From Dehalococcoidales bacterium (GTDB taxonomy: Bacteria; Chloroflexota; Dehalococcoidia; Dehalococcoidales; UBA2162), in contig JAFGCW010000080.1 in the NCBI GenBank assembly GCA_016932435.1, positions 1 through 37,537 of the forward strand: a stretch of 37,537 nucleotides of DNA. The letters run 5' to 3'. A program made the position numbers and the translations under genes. Below are positions 1-8,377 of this stretch, piece by piece. Position 1 is the first letter of the stretch. Each line of letters begins with the position of its first letter. Below the pieces are notes generated by a model. It saw nothing but the letters and a program-made list of their open reading frames with translations. It was not told where the DNA came from and did no database searches.

Positions 1-120
1 AAGGCTATTTTATGATACCAGATATTGCGTGAAAAAAAAAGGCGTGTTTTTTGCGAAATAACGACAAATTGTGGTAAATTATGGTTTAAAGGTGTACTTA
101 CGAAGATAAAATGACGTCTA

Positions 121-149
121 TTGACAATTGTTACGCTACGACCTAAACT
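121..149 (+). promoter_or_regulatory. sigma70-type promoter of the substrate-binding protein gene
   Basis: A perfect -35 hexamer TTGACA (121-126) is followed after 17 bases by TAAACT (144-149). The predicted start point is near 155-157, which would give the downstream lipoprotein gene a leader of about 230 bases. Confidence 0.55.
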
Positions 150-150
150 A

Positions 151-163
151 CCTGTAATACAGG
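151..163. promoter_or_regulatory. palindromic operator candidate at the transcription start
   Basis: CCTGTA-A-TACAGG is a perfect 6+6 inverted repeat lying just after the -10 hexamer and across the predicted start point. This is a typical place for a repressor site. No regulator for it is recognisable nearby, so the role is inferred from position. Confidence 0.4.
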
Positions 164-387
164 AGAAAATTGTATAAAAGTGCTGTTAACATCAACAAAG
201 GCGCCGGAGCTGCTGCGGTGGTTTGATATCAGTGCTTTTTATTATATTCGAAATATACAAACCGATTTATTCGATATATCAGGAGGTGGTGATATGTGAG
301 TAGCAATTCCTGTCGTGGATTAGTAATCTTGACAGTAGTATATAGTCTTTCTAAGTGTGGTTTACTATTAATGCAAGGAGGGTCTAG
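164..387 (+). other. long leader with a possible 39-codon ORF
   Basis: The leader of the lipoprotein gene contains an open frame from GTG at 180 to TGA at 297-299 (39 codons). It ends inside an AGGAGGTGG sequence that would itself be a good ribosome binding site but is followed by ATG-TGA. The nearest upstream AGGAG (161-165) is 14 bases from the GTG, which is too far for a good start. It could be a leader peptide or chance. A second TTGACA at 329-334 has no good -10 partner. Confidence 0.2.
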
Positions 388-2238
388 ATGAAAAAATTAC
401 TATGGGTCATGATCTGCTGCATCATGACTATCTCTCTCGTAATAGCATCCTGCGACACTTCTGAAGAGAGTGAAGGTAAAGTTACCGAGGAAGGTGAAGG
501 ACAAACTATTACAACCAAGACGGAAGAAAAAGAAGTCAAGACCGAACTGGGGACAGAAGAGAAAATCGAGGTATCGACCGACGCTCCCAAATATGGCGGT
601 ACGATTACTAAAATGTTGGGTGCAGATCCGGATCCGGATCTACTGGGATATTTCGCTTGTTCTCCTCAGCATATAGCTCACAACAGTATCTGGGATGGTG
701 ACTGGACAAGAGGACCAGCCGGTGGTTACGGTACCAGTGAGGTACTCTGGGAAGAGAGTACAAATGTCCCTGAGCTTAATGTTGGTTATATAGCGGAAAG
801 CTGGCGCTTTGTTATCAATGAAGAGGATCAAACAGTAGATACTATATTAACGATACGGGATAATATCTACTTTGCCCAGCCGGATACCGAAGCCGGACGC
901 ATGGTAGGTGGGCGTAAGATGACCACCGACGATGTGGTCTGGTGTATCGAAGGGCATCTTAGAAATCCGGAATCCGATAACTATGCAGGCTTCCCGGAAT
1001 GCCGTGACGTTCCGGTTGTAAAGACCGGTCCGAACGAGATCACTATTACTCATCCGATTGCGATTCATGTTGACAGCACAATGAGGTTATTTTCCTATGT
1101 CCTGATGTACCCCAAGGAATTGTGGGATACTTACGGGCTTGACAGTACTATCGACCTGAACCTTTCGGTAGGTACAGGTTCATTCATGATGAAGGATTAT
1201 GTTGTCAGCAACATGGTCCTGATGGAGAGGAATCCGAGTTACTGGATGACCGACCCGATCGGACCGGGTATGGGTAACCAGTTACCTTATGCCGATAAAG
1301 TAAAATTCATCATCATACCTGATCAATCTACACAACAGGCAGCTCTGAGAACAGCAGGCATAGACATGCTGCCCATGCTGAAGAAAGATGATGCCGATTT
1401 ACTGGTCCAGCAGAATTCCGCACTGAAGATCGCGCAACGCGGCGGTGGCCATGAACAATGTGTGTACTTCAGAATGGACTCCCCACCGTTCGATGACGTA
1501 AGAGTTCGCCAGGCAATGCAGTTAGCCGTCAATCTGGACGAGATAAATGAATCACTTTATGCCGGAGAAGCGACATATTTCGTTTTCCCTTACTACTATA
1601 CTCCGGCCTATGCTGATTTGTATCTCGGTATGGATGATCCAGCGATGCCTGTAGACGTGAAAGAACTGTATACGTATAATCCAGCAAAAGCCAAACAACT
1701 ACTTACCGATGCCGGATACCCGAATGGCTTCGAGACCGATCTGACAATAGTCTCCCTGTGGGCTGACTATTATTCAATTCTCAAAGAGTACTGGGGTCAG
1801 ATAGGTGTTCAAGTTAACATAATACCAGTACAGGATTTCGGTGCGCTTATCGGAACCAATGCTTCTCTTGGCTTCGAGGGTATGATTGCCCAGTTCATCT
1901 CACCATGTTCGACCTATCCCGAACAGGCACAGTACTTCGGAGCCTCCTGGCTGAATCCCAGCCGCATCGATGATCCGTACGTCAACGAGATGGCTAATAA
2001 TGCTCGTGCAGCATGCGTAACCAGCATGAAAGACGGTATGGCTATAACTAAGGAACTTACAGCATACCTGCTTAAAAACGTATATGCCGTACAGGCGCTT
2101 CACTACCCGACATATAACGTCTGGTGGCCATGGCTCAAGAACTATACCGGTGAAACCAGTGTAGGATATATGACATGGGATTCATGGGTACAATTCGTTT
2201 GGGTAGACCAGGACCTGAAAGCAAAAATGGGCCACTAA
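388..2238 (+). CDS. ABC transporter substrate-binding lipoprotein, family 5 (peptide/nickel type)
   Basis: This 616-residue protein is an extracytoplasmic solute receptor of the DppA/OppA class. It begins with a signal peptide ending in lipobox I-A-S-C, with lipidation expected at Cys22. A low-complexity Glu/Lys/Thr linker (about 25-65) precedes the large two-lobed SBP_bac_5 domain. The typical motif PFDDVRVRQAMQLAVN lies near residue 370 and the AKQLLTDAGYPNGF motif near 430-450. The start at 388 is set by AAGGAGGG seven bases upstream. No permease or ATPase gene is adjacent: the gene stands alone between its own promoter and a terminator, so the other subunits must be encoded elsewhere or the protein serves as an orphan receptor. 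Ligand class cannot be told from the sequence; peptides, sugars or opines are all possible in this family. Confidence 0.9.
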   Translation: MKKLLWVMICCIMTISLVIASCDTSEESEGKVTEEGEGQTITTKTEEKEVKTELGTEEKIEVSTDAPKYGGTITKMLGADPDPDLLGYFACSPQHIAHNSIWDGDWTRGPAGGYGTSEVLWEESTNVPELNVGYIAESWRFVINEEDQTVDTILTIRDNIYFAQPDTEAGRMVGGRKMTTDDVVWCIEGHLRNPESDNYAGFPECRDVPVVKTGPNEITITHPIAIHVDSTMRLFSYVLMYPKELWDTYGLDSTIDLNLSVGTGSFMMKDYVVSNMVLMERNPSYWMTDPIGPGMGNQLPYADKVKFIIIPDQSTQQAALRTAGIDMLPMLKKDDADLLVQQNSALKIAQRGGGHEQCVYFRMDSPPFDDVRVRQAMQLAVNLDEINESLYAGEATYFVFPYYYTPAYADLYLGMDDPAMPVDVKELYTYNPAKAKQLLTDAGYPNGFETDLTIVSLWADYYSILKEYWGQIGVQVNIIPVQDFGALIGTNASLGFEGMIAQFISPCSTYPEQAQYFGASWLNPSRIDDPYVNEMANNARAACVTSMKDGMAITKELTAYLLKNVYAVQALHYPTYNVWWPWLKNYTGETSVGYMTWDSWVQFVWVDQDLKAKMGH

Positions 2239-2265
2239 TACATACTGAAATAACTTAAATAAAGA

Positions 2266-2298
2266 GGGGGCACTCGAAAGAGTGCCCCTGATTTTATT
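2266..2298 (+). terminator. bidirectional rho-independent terminator
   Basis: A GGGGCACTC / GAGTGCCCC stem with a GAAA tetraloop is followed by GATTTTATT. It sits between the convergent lipoprotein and speE genes, and the A-rich left flank gives a usable U-tract for the minus strand as well. Confidence 0.85.
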
Positions 2299-2316
2299 CG
2301 TAATATGTGTTAGTTT

Positions 2317-3234
2317 CTATCCCGAATATGTATAAAGCGGCTGGTCATCGGTAATGAGTCTTGTCTGGCTTTCCAGGACTTTTCTCAGATGCTTTGGCAA
2401 AGCAAACATGTTCTGGTGGGTGATTCCATCATACAACCTCAGGTTGGTAACGCCCCGTTCTATAAGTCTTCCGTCGATTTCTTCGGTTGACATAACAGGC
2501 TTGACGCTATTCGAAGCAAAACAGAAACCCCAGGGTCCGCCGAATGACGGGATATCAACCTGGTAGGGATGGACTTCAGAGAAAGCACTTTTCAGAGTGT
2601 TGAATACGGCTGAGAAGTTCAGTAATTCATTAAAGGCGGCACAGCCTGACTGGACAGACATGATACCATTCTCTGTTAATTTATCCTGAACTATCCGGTA
2701 GAATTCCTTGGTATAGAGTAGATATGCCGGTCCTTCCTCTATAGGTTCGGTCAAATCAATGATAATTATATCAAAAGCTTCTTTACAGTCTGCCAGGTAT
2801 TGCCTGGCATCGGTATGATAAAGCTCGATGCGTTCATCTTCAAAGGAACCCTGGTGATGTTCGGGGAGGTATTCCTTGCATATGGATATCACTTCCTCGT
2901 CGATATCCACCATTACTACTTTTTTAACTGTGTTATAACGCAGAATTTCACGCAGGGTTGCGCCTTCACCCCCACCGGCAATAAATACTGTCTCGGGATT
3001 CTGATGGATTGTCAATGCCGGGTGTATTAACGCTTCGTGATATATAAACTCGTCAAGTTCGCTTGATTGTATCTTGTCATCGAGCACAAGGCACTTGCCG
3101 TAGCTGCCCGTACGGATTATCTCAATAGACTGGAACTTCGTCTGCCCTCGATACAACACCTCTTTGATGCTGTGCAGTTGAATCAAGTCTTCACTTATTC
3201 TATCGTGAAACCATTTAGCAGGGTCTGCTTCCAT
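2317..3234 (-). CDS. speE: aminopropyltransferase (spermidine/thermospermine synthase family)
   Basis: It transfers the aminopropyl group of decarboxylated SAM to a polyamine. The Rossmann fold shows the SAM-binding GGGEGATLRE motif, the acidic end of strand 2 (DIDEE) and the active-site region IDLTEPIEEGPAYLLYTKEFY. The LTEP-GPAYLLYT segment, the FGGPWGF motif and the LRLYDGITHQNMFALP tail look more like the ACL5/Thermus aminopropyltransferase branch than classical SpeE (DSSDPVGP). The product could therefore be thermospermine or an agmatine adduct rather than spermidine. I start it at ATG 3234 (305 aa), five bases past the speD stop, because the longer open frame would overlap speD by about 60 bases and adds nothing conserved. 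It forms an operon with speD, which supplies its co-substrate. Confidence 0.88.
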   Translation of the reverse strand: MEADPAKWFHDRISEDLIQLHSIKEVLYRGQTKFQSIEIIRTGSYGKCLVLDDKIQSSELDEFIYHEALIHPALTIHQNPETVFIAGGGEGATLREILRYNTVKKVVMVDIDEEVISICKEYLPEHHQGSFEDERIELYHTDARQYLADCKEAFDIIIIDLTEPIEEGPAYLLYTKEFYRIVQDKLTENGIMSVQSGCAAFNELLNFSAVFNTLKSAFSEVHPYQVDIPSFGGPWGFCFASNSVKPVMSTEEIDGRLIERGVTNLRLYDGITHQNMFALPKHLRKVLESQTRLITDDQPLYTYSG

Positions 3235-3238
3235 AATA

Positions 3239-3595
3239 TTATTCCGTGTCCAGGATCCCTCTCTGGATTTCAAGGATTGAGTGGTTTTTAGCTTCAAGCT
3301 GATTTACGACCATTTTAGCTGCTTTACCGGGCTTGACTGTTTCCCCACAGGTAAATATATCCACTGCCGCATAACCGCATTCAGGCCAGGTATGTATGAA
3401 CAGATGCGATTCAGCTATTACGACTACACCGCTGACACCCTGCGGCTTAAACTGGTGGAAAGAGTCCCCAAGCACCGTTGCTCCGGCTTCTTTTGCAGCC
3501 GAGTTTAGCAGTTTTTTCAACGATTCAAGGTCGTTCAGTGTTTCTCTGTTGCAGTCCTTGAGTTCCAGGAGATAATGTCTCCCTAGTGCATTCAA
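3239..3595 (-). CDS. speD: S-adenosylmethionine decarboxylase, prokaryotic SpeD type
   Basis: The 118-residue proenzyme is self-cleaved to alpha and beta chains, creating a pyruvoyl group that decarboxylates SAM for polyamine synthesis. The cleavage site is Glu62-Ser63 within AESHLFIHTWPE; His68 and Cys83 (FTCG) sit at the positions known to be catalytic in the Thermotoga enzyme. The length is normal. The start is TTG at 3595: AAGGAGG lies eight bases upstream and the resulting MNALGRHYLLEL is the family N-terminus, while the nearby ATG (3591) is out of frame and stops at once. It is first gene of the speD-speE operon, with its own promoter and a hairpin leader. Confidence 0.93.
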   Translation of the reverse strand: MNALGRHYLLELKDCNRETLNDLESLKKLLNSAAKEAGATVLGDSFHQFKPQGVSGVVVIAESHLFIHTWPECGYAAVDIFTCGETVKPGKAAKMVVNQLEAKNHSILEIQRGILDTE

Positions 3596-3623
3596 TCACC
3601 TGCCCTCCTTAGAAGATTTCAAA

Positions 3624-3650
3624 GTCCTGGTCTCACGGAAGAACCAGGAC
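3624..3650 (-). promoter_or_regulatory. 5' leader hairpin of speD
   Basis: A perfect 8-bp inverted repeat GTCCTGGT / ACCAGGAC with an 11-base loop lies in the speD leader, starting only a few bases after the predicted transcription start and about 10 bases before the ribosome binding site. It has no U-tract, so it is not a terminator. An mRNA-stabilising or polyamine/SAM-responsive role is possible but unproven. Confidence 0.45.
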
Positions 3651-3660
3651 ACAGCCACAA

Positions 3661-3689
3661 ATTATATAACAAAATGCCGGTTTCTTCAA
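3661..3689 (-). promoter_or_regulatory. promoter of speD-speE
   Basis: On the minus strand, TTGAAG (3689-3684) is followed after 17 bases by a perfect TATAAT (3666-3661). The start point would fall near 3654, just before the leader hairpin. Confidence 0.6.
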
Positions 3690-3799
3690 TGTAATCAGTT
3701 TAAACAAGGTAAGCACACGATATTGAAGAGAACATGTGCATGTGAGACTACTGATCTAAAGTAGTTCAACAAGTAGATTCTAAGACTATGTATTAGCTG

Positions 3800-4780
3800 T
3801 TAGAGTCCGAGTTCCTTTGACAGAATATTACAGTCAACACTTTGTTTCATCAGCTTTTCAAACCTGGACAGTTTACTTATCTGGTTCGGACCCGGATTTG
3901 CCAGTACAGCTTCAACATGTTCCATGATCTCCGCCGAACCTTCACTTGTGGTGATTACAGGAATTTCCTTTTCTTCCGCCTTGATCATTACAGCAGATTT
4001 CAGGGGAGTTTCACCGGTTAATACCAGGCATTTCGTGGAGGTGCTTATCGCAGCAAGTTGCATATCAGGTCTTTCGCTTCTGATTATGGTTGCCTTGTTT
4101 TCTTTACGACCGAAGTATTCCGGTCCTGAATCGACAGTCATGGCGCCAAGCATCAGGTTTTCTATTAAATCATCGGATTTTTCTTCGCCGTGTATAAATG
4201 ATCCATCGATACAGGCAGCAAGTTCACCTATGGTAAGAGCAGATAACGCCCTGTCTTCCTGGATAGCGCCGAGATATTTAATGCCTGCTTCAGCAAGCTG
4301 TTCAGCGACTTCACTCGTTACTTTATCCATTCTTTTTCCAGGAACTTTATTGATAATGACACCAATGAGAGACGGACCGAATCCCTTGTAATCGACTATC
4401 GCCTTAGAAATATCTTCCGTATATGATTCGACGATAAGCAATTTCGCATTCAGTTCCTTCGCTATGTCTGAGGAAGACCGGTACTGTTCCGGAGAGCCGT
4501 CTATTATAACTATGTCCTTACCCCGCGATACTTTAGCGACAGCTTTTTTCAATCCGGCAGCTATATTTCCTCCATTAATGACCGGTGAAAGTACTTCAAC
4601 CGGTTCATCGAGGGAAAGCACATTTTTCACAACCTCGGCATCGCCTTCGTTTCCTGCCGTAATAACAGGTTTGAGATATCCTGGTTTCTTACCAGCATCA
4701 AGTACGAGTTTACCGATACTCGAACAGACCGATGTGTTTCCGCTGCCTTTTTCTCTCGTCGCTACATATACCGTTACCAA
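3800..4780 (-). CDS. BioD-like/DRTGG-domain protein (Pta N-terminal-like)
   Basis: The 326-residue protein has an N-terminal dethiobiotin-synthetase-like P-loop domain (about 1-200) and a DRTGG-like domain (about 205-310). This is the arrangement of the regulatory N-terminus of long phosphotransacetylases and of stand-alone COG0857 proteins. No phosphotransacetylase catalytic domain follows. The P-loop reads EKGSGNTS, with Asn where the nucleotide-binding Lys (GxGKT/S) is expected, so ATP hydrolysis is doubtful. The IIDGSPE strand and the LIGVIINKVP segment of the fold are kept. The start is TTG 4780 with GGAGG six bases upstream; the resulting MVTVYVATREKGSG matches the first strand and P-loop of the family. 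It is the last gene of the pyrF-DUF951 strand block. Function is not known; a ligand-sensing role is an inference. Confidence 0.72.
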   Translation of the reverse strand: MVTVYVATREKGSGNTSVCSSIGKLVLDAGKKPGYLKPVITAGNEGDAEVVKNVLSLDEPVEVLSPVINGGNIAAGLKKAVAKVSRGKDIVIIDGSPEQYRSSSDIAKELNAKLLIVESYTEDISKAIVDYKGFGPSLIGVIINKVPGKRMDKVTSEVAEQLAEAGIKYLGAIQEDRALSALTIGELAACIDGSFIHGEEKSDDLIENLMLGAMTVDSGPEYFGRKENKATIIRSERPDMQLAAISTSTKCLVLTGETPLKSAVMIKAEEKEIPVITTSEGSAEIMEHVEAVLANPGPNQISKLSRFEKLMKQSVDCNILSKELGL

Positions 4781-4856
4781 GCTGCACCTCCAGTTGGAAA
4801 GTTCGCTGCGAATATTATAAACCTTGAAGTGTGATTGGTAAAGGGTTGGTCACCTG

Positions 4857-5045
4857 TCAATTTTCAGGATTAATCGTTTTCATCCTGCGTTCAAGTATAC
4901 GCCGTTCAAGCATTACTTTCCGGTTACAACCGAGACACCTGAGACCGATATCCGCTCCAAGCCTGACTACCTCCCAGTCGTAGCTGCCGCAGGGATGTTT
5001 TTTTTTCAGACGGACAACGTCACCGATTTTGATATCCAGTACCAT
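4857..5045 (-). CDS. DUF951 family protein
   Basis: This 62-residue protein matches the DUF951 pattern: IKIGDVVRLKKKHPCGSYDW, then GADIGLRCLGC and a basic ERRILERRMK tail. Three cysteines (HPCG, RCLGC) could bind a metal or nucleic acid. Families of this kind are small SH3-like proteins of unknown function that are common in Gram-positive bacteria and Chloroflexota. It starts 13 bases after the pyrF stop and has no strong ribosome binding site of its own, so it is probably translated with pyrF. Length is normal for the family. Confidence 0.8.
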   Translation of the reverse strand: MVLDIKIGDVVRLKKKHPCGSYDWEVVRLGADIGLRCLGCNRKVMLERRILERRMKTINPEN

Positions 5046-5058
5046 TGTAATGTGATTT

Positions 5059-5868
5059 TCACCCGGTTAAGCAGCTGTTTATTTTTTCGTTGATTTCAAG
5101 AGCTGCTCGTCGGGCAGCTTCGGCGAAGTCCATTTCCCGTGACGCATAGAGAATTTGTCTCGAAGAATTGATTACCGCTTTTTCACCGTTAGCGTCAATA
5201 CCATAGCGTACGGTTGATTCAAGATCACCTCCCTGGGTGCCGATTCCGGGTATCAGGAAGGGCATATCCGGCTGAAGCCCGCGTATAATCTTCAACTCTT
5301 CCGGGTACGTGGCACCAACGACAAGGCCAACATTACCGTTCGTGTTTAATTCACCGGCTTTGATAGCAACGATCTCATAAAGGAAGTGTTTTTCGTCGCT
5401 GCCCTCGCACTCTAAGGACTGAAAATCCACTGCTCCGGGATTAGATGTCCGGCAGAGTATGAAGACTCCCTTATCGGTATAGGAGGTAAAGGGTTCCATT
5501 GCATCGAGTCCGAGGTAGGGGTTTACCGTAGCGGCATCAAACCTGTATAACTCGAAGATCGCCCTGGCATATCCTTTTGCCGTATTTCCTATGTCGCCGC
5601 GTTTGGCATCCGCTATTACAGGTATGTTGTCGGGTATGTAATCGACGGTTCGCTTTAGTGCCTGGAGACCTTCTATTCCCTGCGCTTCATAGAAGCCAAG
5701 GTTCGGTTTGTAGGCGCAAACAAGATCCTTCGTAGCTTCGATAATCTCCCGATTGAACTGAAAAACACCGATATTTTCAGGTAAAAGATCGGGATCAGTA
5801 TCAAGGCCTATGCAAAGCAGGCTTTTATTTCTTCGCGATGCTTCTAGCAGTTTATCGATGAATTTCAT
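5059..5868 (-). CDS. pyrF: orotidine 5'-phosphate decarboxylase (PyrF, type 2)
   Basis: It performs the last step of UMP synthesis, decarboxylating OMP. The catalytic tetrad motif is seen in IADAKRGDIGNTA (residues about 85-97), with the strand LCIGLDTDPD near the N-terminus and CRTSNPGA in the middle. The 269-residue length is that of the long type-2 subfamily, which differs from E. coli PyrF. ATG 5868 is preferred over the GTG six bases upstream, because AAGGAG lies five bases before the ATG and would overlap the GTG start. Transcribed divergently from lysA, with DUF951 downstream. No other pyr genes are in the window. Confidence 0.93.
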   Translation of the reverse strand: MKFIDKLLEASRRNKSLLCIGLDTDPDLLPENIGVFQFNREIIEATKDLVCAYKPNLGFYEAQGIEGLQALKRTVDYIPDNIPVIADAKRGDIGNTAKGYARAIFELYRFDAATVNPYLGLDAMEPFTSYTDKGVFILCRTSNPGAVDFQSLECEGSDEKHFLYEIVAIKAGELNTNGNVGLVVGATYPEELKIIRGLQPDMPFLIPGIGTQGGDLESTVRYGIDANGEKAVINSSRQILYASREMDFAEAARRAALEINEKINSCLTG

Positions 5869-5941
5869 CTCCACTCCTTACAACCCCGATTACAGGCTGA
5901 TTGATAATAACAGTCGCTGAGTTGAGCGTCAAGTGGTTACT

Positions 5942-5970
5942 TTGACTTCACCTATAGGCGCTGTTAATAT
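5942..5970 (+). promoter_or_regulatory. promoter of lysA
   Basis: TTGACT (5942-5947), a 17-base spacer and TAATAT (5965-5970) stand 20 bases before the lysA start codon, giving a very short leader. Confidence 0.6.
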
Positions 5971-5990
5971 TTAGTTGGAGTGATCGGTTA

Positions 5991-7304
5991 ATGATACAAC
6001 AGGTAAGCAGACTGCCTTTATTTCCTCGGACCGCTGAAGTAAACACGAAAGGCCATCTGGTGATCGGCGGTTGCGACACGGTGGAGTTAGCGGCGGAATT
6101 CAGTACCCCTTTGTATATCTACGATGAAGTAACTTTGCGTGAAAAATGCACAGAATTCAAACGTGAATTTACCGGCAGGTACCCGACAACGATAAATTAT
6201 TCCTGCAAGGCCTTCATAAACAAGGCTGTGTTAAAACTATTTGCCGAAGAAGGCTTTGGACTAGACGTTGTTTCCGGAGGTGAAATCGGATATGCCCGTG
6301 CCTTCGGTTTTCCGATGGAGAAAATTGATTTTCCGGGTAATAATAAATCTGCAGAGGAACTGACACTTGCTCTTGAATCAGGTGCGGGACATATCGTGGT
6401 TGATAATCTGTATGAACTGGATTTGCTTGGAAAGATTGCCGGACAACTCGACCGGCAGCAGAAGATACTCCTGCGGGTAACTCCCGGTGTAGATCCCGGA
6501 ACTCACCGCTATGAAACCACAGGTAACAGGGACAGTAAGTTCGGCATACCAATGGCTATGGCTGAGAAAGCTGTCGGAAAAGCGCTGTCAATGCCTGAGA
6601 TTGAGTTAACCGGACTGCATTTTCATATCGGTTCACAGATAACAGATACCAAACCCTATATACAGGCTATCGGTATAATCCTGGATTTTGCGGCGGAAAT
6701 GAAGAAAAAATACGGGTTTGAGTTAAAAGAACTAAGTGTAGGCGGCGGATACGCTCATCGATATACGATGAACGAAATGGTCCCCTCTGTTTCCGAATAC
6801 GCTGACGCTATAACCGGCACACTATTAAAAAAGTGTAATGAATCAGGTATTAAACCTCCTCATCTGATAATAGAACCGGGGAGATCGATGGTTGCCGGTG
6901 CTGGAGTAGCTCTGTACACAACGGGAGTGATAAAAGATATTCCCGGTATCAGGCGATATGTATCTATCGATGGCGGAATGGGTGACAATGTTCTTCCTGC
7001 TTTTTACCAGGTTCGATTTGAAGCGGTAGCGGCATCGAAATTTAGTGTTGCCGGAACTGAGTTGGTCACTATTTGCGGCAAGTACTGTGAATCGAGTGAT
7101 ATACTGATACGAGATTTGGAACTGCCGGAAATGTCCGCAGGTGACATTATAGCCATACCCGGTTGTGGTGCATACAATCTAACAGAATCGACGAACTATA
7201 ATATGTCTTTCAAACCTGCTGTGGTTATGGTAAAAAACGGAGATGCAAGGCTCATCAGGCGACGGGAAACTCTCGATGACCTTACCAGGTGTGATCTTGT
7301 TTGA
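5991..7304 (+). CDS. lysA: diaminopimelate decarboxylase
   Basis: This PLP enzyme converts meso-diaminopimelate to L-lysine, the last step of lysine synthesis. The fold-type III alanine-racemase-like barrel carries the PLP lysine in NYSCKAF (Lys73), HFHIGSQI, the phosphate-binding EPGRSMVAGAG loop, and the C-terminal CESSD motif that supplies residues to the neighbouring active site, then GAYN. The 437-residue length is usual. GGAG lies ten bases before the ATG. It leads a compact plus-strand run with holB (23 bases on), PSP1, rnhB and yraN that appears to be one transcription unit. The short 5' leader shows no lysine riboswitch. Confidence 0.95.
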   Translation: MIQQVSRLPLFPRTAEVNTKGHLVIGGCDTVELAAEFSTPLYIYDEVTLREKCTEFKREFTGRYPTTINYSCKAFINKAVLKLFAEEGFGLDVVSGGEIGYARAFGFPMEKIDFPGNNKSAEELTLALESGAGHIVVDNLYELDLLGKIAGQLDRQQKILLRVTPGVDPGTHRYETTGNRDSKFGIPMAMAEKAVGKALSMPEIELTGLHFHIGSQITDTKPYIQAIGIILDFAAEMKKKYGFELKELSVGGGYAHRYTMNEMVPSVSEYADAITGTLLKKCNESGIKPPHLIIEPGRSMVAGAGVALYTTGVIKDIPGIRRYVSIDGGMGDNVLPAFYQVRFEAVAASKFSVAGTELVTICGKYCESSDILIRDLELPEMSAGDIIAIPGCGAYNLTESTNYNMSFKPAVVMVKNGDARLIRRRETLDDLTRCDLV

Positions 7305-7327
7305 TTATGATTACAAGGGATTATTAA

Positions 7328-8374
7328 ATGTGGCGGATAATAGGTCAGGATAGGGCTGTAGCACTGCTTCAGAGGAGTCTGGAGGCGGGATCTGTTTCTC
7401 ATGCCTATATGTTTATTGGTCCTGCCCACTCGGGAAAAATGACACTGGCGATGGATCTGGCAAGGGCTTTGAACTGTGAAGGCGAAGATGTACCATGTGG
7501 ACAGTGTGAACCATGCAGGAAGGTAACAGACCTGAAACACGCGGATGTTCAGATAGTTGGAATTGCCGGTGATGATCCGTCGACCGAGTCTAAATCGAAA
7601 ACCGAGATCAGTATCGACCAGATAAGACAGATCCAGCATACTGCCAGCTTGCCGCCTTTCGAAGGCAAATACAGGATATACATTATCGAAAACGCCGAGT
7701 CACTTTCCGTGGAAGCGGCGAATGCTTTACTGAAAACGCTTGAAGAACCTGAGAGCAAGGTTGTTTTTATTCTCCTGGTGACCGATAAAAGTCTCCTGCT
7801 CGAAACGGTTGTTTCTCGCTGCCAGCCGGTTGAGTTTATTACGGTGCCACCTGGAACAATCGAGGATTCTCTTATAAAAACCTGGGGAGTCAAACCGGAG
7901 AGAGCCACTCTGCTGGCACGGTTGTCCAGGGGACGGTTTGGCTGGGCTGTCTCGGCGGCACAGGATGACAATCTGCTTGAGCAGCGTGCAGAAACAGTGT
8001 TAAACATGCTGGACGTTATAGATGCCGATATAGAGACCAGGTTTACGCTCTCTACACAACTGGCAGGAAAATTCGGTAATGACAGGAATTTCGTTTTCGA
8101 GAGACTGGATATACTGCTGGACATCTGGCGTGATATGCTATTGATAAAGACGGGTTCGATAAATACTATTACCAATATCGACCGGACAGACGAAATAACC
8201 GGAATGGCGGAAGCTAGAAGTCTTTCAGGAATACGAACCTTTATTCGAAGTATACAAAAAGCGAATATAGAATTAAGACAGAATGCTAATCCCAGGCTTG
8301 TGATGGAAGTACTTATGCTCGATGTTCCTGGTACAAGCAATAGAGAAGAGATGGCGTTTTCAGATAAGAGGTAG
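7328..8374 (+). CDS. holB: DNA polymerase III delta' subunit
   Basis: This clamp-loader AAA+ subunit helps load the beta clamp (DnaN, encoded 12 kb downstream). Visible parts are an N-terminal GQDRAV box, a Walker-A-like GPAHSGKM (the canonical Thr/Ser after Lys is Met), a zinc-binding cluster CGQCEPC, the IIENAESLS/ANALLKTLEEP region and the SRC motif (VVSRCQPVEF). The C-terminal collar domain is poorly conserved, as usual. The 348 residues are normal. AAGGGA sits eight bases before the ATG. The altered Walker A fits delta', which usually does not hydrolyse ATP itself, but the intact SRC motif suggests it could also be a DnaX/delta' hybrid type. The stop is three bases before the PSP1 start. 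Confidence 0.9.
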   Translation: MWRIIGQDRAVALLQRSLEAGSVSHAYMFIGPAHSGKMTLAMDLARALNCEGEDVPCGQCEPCRKVTDLKHADVQIVGIAGDDPSTESKSKTEISIDQIRQIQHTASLPPFEGKYRIYIIENAESLSVEAANALLKTLEEPESKVVFILLVTDKSLLLETVVSRCQPVEFITVPPGTIEDSLIKTWGVKPERATLLARLSRGRFGWAVSAAQDDNLLEQRAETVLNMLDVIDADIETRFTLSTQLAGKFGNDRNFVFERLDILLDIWRDMLLIKTGSINTITNIDRTDEITGMAEARSLSGIRTFIRSIQKANIELRQNANPRLVMEVLMLDVPGTSNREEMAFSDKR

Positions 8375-8377
8375 ATT

